DNA from: Bacteroidales bacterium UBA1189
GTDB taxonomy: Bacteria > Bacteroidota > Bacteroidia > Bacteroidales > Bacteroidaceae
NCBI GenBank assembly: GCA_002309805.1
Contig: DBYJ01000018.1
Span: forward strand, 10,520-70,754
Direction: 5' to 3'
Length of the DNA: 60,235 nt
The notes under the pieces were generated by a model. It was not told where the DNA came from. It made no database searches and saw only the letters and a list, made by a program, of their open reading frames with translations. Position numbers and translations under genes: made by a program. Positions 58,222-60,235 of this stretch are shown in pieces; the stretch's first letter is position 1; the number at the start of each line of letters is the position of its first letter.

Positions 58222-58917
58222 CTAAAAAATCTCCTGTACTCCTAAAAAAGTCAGCACAGCCTGGTTGAACTCAGCCGGGCACTTGTTCGCAATGAAGTGA
58301 TCCCCCTTGATGAACACCAGCTGGGCATCCGTGATGCTGCGGGCAATCAGCCGTGTGTGCGCCTCCCTGATCATGTCGTTCGTGCCAGCAATGACAAGGG
58401 TCTTCGCCCGTAGGCCAGCCAGTTCTTCAGGTCGTACATTGGGGTCGTTGACCATCAGGCCCAGCATCTCCGCATGCCGTTTGGCTTCGTCGGTCTTACG
58501 GGCAAACAGTTTAGCCGTCCTGTACCCTATCTCGATGGGGATTTGAATGGAAGGTTTCACCCCCTTTGCATTCAGGTTAGCCCCGTTCAGTATCAGCCGG
58601 TTTACACGTTCTGGGTAGCGTAGCGCAAAGATCATGGCAATGTTTCCGCCGTCGGAAAAGCCCAGCAGATGCGCCTTCTCTATACCCTGTTCATCCATGA
58701 AAGCCAGCAGGTCGTCGGCAAATTGCCGTATGGTGAAAGGCCTTTCGCCTCGTGGCGTCTTGCCATGCCCTCGCGTGTCAACAGCAAAGACGTGGAAATA
58801 ACGCGCAAACTCGCCCGTCTGTCCTTCGAAATAGGAGCAGTCCTCCCCATTCCCATGAAGCAGGATCAGCGCCTCCCCCTGCCCTTGTTCTATGAAATAA
58901 TGCTGTATGTCCATCAT
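58222..58917 (-). CDS. Alpha/beta hydrolase
   Basis: A 231-residue serine hydrolase: oxyanion-hole LLHGNGED, nucleophile elbow LGFSDGGNIA (GxSxG as GFSDG), acid in VIAGTNDMI and catalytic His in KGDHFIANKCP. The start is placed at ATG 58917 because the -7 box TATCTTTG (58939-58932) leaves no room for the longer frame. The substrate is unknown. The last few codons are made of the repeat words seen between the genes. Confidence 0.85.
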   Translation of the reverse strand: MMDIQHYFIEQGQGEALILLHGNGEDCSYFEGQTGEFARYFHVFAVDTRGHGKTPRGERPFTIRQFADDLLAFMDEQGIEKAHLLGFSDGGNIAMIFALRYPERVNRLILNGANLNAKGVKPSIQIPIEIGYRTAKLFARKTDEAKRHAEMLGLMVNDPNVRPEELAGLRAKTLVIAGTNDMIREAHTRLIARSITDAQLVFIKGDHFIANKCPAEFNQAVLTFLGVQEIF

Positions 58918-59070
58918 CTTGGTATCTGCCGCAAAGATACGCTGTTTTCCTGAAAACGCCAAGTTTTTCTTATTTCATAGCCCTTTCCGGCAAGGAAGGC
59001 ATGCCCCCCCCTCTGTTGATGAAAAAAGAGCAGAGACTAGTGCCGCCGTGGTTAAACGTGTTGTAATGTT

Positions 59071-59805
59071 TTAGAATGCGATGCGGAAGCTCATGCCGGC
59101 ACTTAGCGATGCAGGTAATTGCATGGCATACTCCGACTGTTCGTAGGTCAGTTGCGGACGGGCGCCGACCGACACCCCGCCTCCTACGTTGAACATGGCA
59201 TAGCCGTTCTCGCGATTCACGGCATAAGTCCCTTTCACGGCATCTACAATCGACCAAATCCCATTGATGAGACTCCAAATCGCTCCTGCTATACAGATAC
59301 AAGCGCCTGTTTCTGCTTTGCTTTGATACATCAGTCGACCTGTTTCCTGATAACGTACGGCATTTACTCCACATGACAGATATCCTCCGATTATCATTGC
59401 ATCAGATACCACAGCCTCACCTAAGTCAATCCAACCTGCGTGATTATTGCCGTAATAAAACTGCCCTACACCTGGAACCAAGAAGGAGAGGAATCCCGCC
59501 ATGCCAGGTTCTTTCTTCTGTTTTACGTAAACGACCTGTGGCTGAGTGTTTGTCTGTGTTGCTGTAGCAATCTCCACCTGCTTGGCGAGCGGCATATCCT
59601 CTGCCTTCCGCTCAGTGATGTCGCTGGTGGCAAAGAAAAATACCGACCCGTCTGTCGACTTCACGGCAATGGAGTCATCCACTTCGCCCACAACCGTTCC
59701 CTTCAAGGTTGAGCCGTTCTTCAGGCGTATCACCTCCTGCTTGTTCTGGCCGAATACGGCTACGGCACACAACAGGAAAGCCATCATAAAAATCATTTTT
59801 TTCAT
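59071..59805 (-). CDS. Secreted protein, paralogue of the 17940 gene, with TM2/DUF5683-like segment
   Basis: A 244-residue protein with a signal peptide (IFMMAFLLCAVAVFG-Q). EVIRLKNGSTLKGTVVGEVD and SDITER are shared with the 17940 product. The middle MAGFLSFLVPGVGQFYYGN is a TM2/DUF5683-like hairpin, and another hydrophobic segment follows. The C-terminus ends in outer-membrane-like SAGMSFRIAF. Probably an envelope protein; no function known. Confidence 0.75.
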   Translation of the reverse strand: MKKMIFMMAFLLCAVAVFGQNKQEVIRLKNGSTLKGTVVGEVDDSIAVKSTDGSVFFFATSDITERKAEDMPLAKQVEIATATQTNTQPQVVYVKQKKEPGMAGFLSFLVPGVGQFYYGNNHAGWIDLGEAVVSDAMIIGGYLSCGVNAVRYQETGRLMYQSKAETGACICIAGAIWSLINGIWSIVDAVKGTYAVNRENGYAMFNVGGGVSVGARPQLTYEQSEYAMQLPASLSAGMSFRIAF

Positions 59806-59864
59806 TTCTTTTTAATTTAGAAGCAATTATTATAACATCTTATATTTTGCCATTTGCCCTCAAC

Positions 59865-60066
59865 AACTGTCTGCGCAATATGAAACAAAAAGCGCAGACC
59901 TACACCATATCCTCAGTCGGGCTCAGCACTGCCCACAAATATCCTATGGTATGAAGCCTGCGCAAAAAGCGCGACCTCAACGGATATTTGGTTTGCTCAT
60001 TATTACTCGTTTCGAGGTGCTGATTCGACTGAGGAATTGAGCAAATGTCGTGCATTTCTTTCGGAA
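59865..60066 (-). ncRNA. Candidate rod-shaped structured RNA (6S-like)
   Basis: On the minus strand, a promoter TTTG (60104-60101), N19, TACTTTTG (60081-60074) precedes about 200 non-coding bases. Long-range pairing makes a rod: CCTCAGTCG with CGACTGAGG, CAGCAC with GTGCTG, then an internal bubble, and CAAATATCC with GGATATTTG enclosing a GCGC loop. A terminal hairpin GTCTGCGC/GCGCAGAC closes the end. A long rod with a central bubble is the 6S RNA design. There is no clear U-tract. The assignment rests on structure read by eye. Confidence 0.5.
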
Positions 60067-60073
60067 TGCGCTA

Positions 60074-60104
60074 CAAAAGTAGGTGTTGTTTTGCAAATTT
60101 CAAA
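60074..60104 (-). promoter_or_regulatory. Promoter of the candidate structured RNA
   Basis: TTTG-N19-TACTTTTG on the minus strand, a full match to the Bacteroidota consensus with no coding sequence downstream until the RNA. Bases 60105-60235 hold nothing I recognise. Confidence 0.65.
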
Positions 60105-60235
60105 TAAAAGAGGAGTTTTTTTGCAAACAAAAGATTTGCACCCCCATGCCAAGCGAGGCGCTCGAAAACCGAAAATGACCTCATGACTATTGGCGGGAGG
60201 GGGACAGAAGTATGTCTTACCCTGAAAAACGTTGA

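Overview
The window looks like a chromosomal segment of a gut-type Bacteroidales bacterium close to Prevotella. Support comes from Bacteroidota promoters (TTTG, 19-21 nt, TAnnTTTG) in front of many genes, BspA-type leucine-rich repeats, Bacteroidota-specific families (DUF5683, DUF4292, DUF6291, DUF2693), a large GH2 beta-galactosidase with a discoidin tail, and the order parA-parB-DUF5683-mltD-rel. The species cannot be named from this alone.

Layout. 1-2185: an AT-rich accessory patch with the end of a BspA-like LRR protein, an FRG-domain protein, a small helical protein and a decayed ADP-ribosylglycohydrolase start. 2186-38600: mostly core chromosome. It holds lpxB, a 1577-residue repeat-built surface protein, a foldback repeat, surE, the parAB/mltD/rel operon, aroC, slyD, lacZ, a LOG-family gene, a PfkB kinase, an EnvC-like/DUF4292/TPR/dut group, mdh, and a phosphonate operon (flippase, Fe-alcohol dehydrogenase, phosphonopyruvate decarboxylase, and a fused nucleotidyltransferase-cytidylyltransferase-PEP mutase) beside manC. 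Then come tRNA-Phe and tRNA-Pro.

39057-54337 is an integrated element in the 3' end of tRNA-Pro(CGG). It is bounded by a 26-bp direct repeat that copies the tRNA end. It carries a tyrosine integrase at the right end, paired XRE repressors with visible operators, a leftward replication operon (DUF6291, DnaB, RusA), ParB-like and PAPS-reductase-like genes, and a terminase-small-subunit-like gene at the left end. It has no large terminase, portal, capsid or tail genes. At 15.3 kb this is the plan of a phage satellite (PICI-like) or of a heavily reduced prophage. Cargo includes a three-gene toxin-antitoxin-SecB-like chaperone module, a HigBA pair and an amidoligase-family gene.

54338-60235 returns to chromosome: a DUF4153 membrane protein with an N-terminal HTH, a DUF805 protein, an MptD-like membrane protein, an alpha/beta hydrolase, a secreted paralogue of the 17940 gene, and a probable rod-shaped 6S-like RNA.

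Two repeat families run through the core chromosome. One is a palindromic element of about 100 bp that carries a complete promoter with a conserved 20-nt spacer, seen at seven loci. The other is a set of 7-bp-period inverted repeats between genes, which also intrude in frame into coding sequence. I found neither inside the element, which fits a recent arrival.
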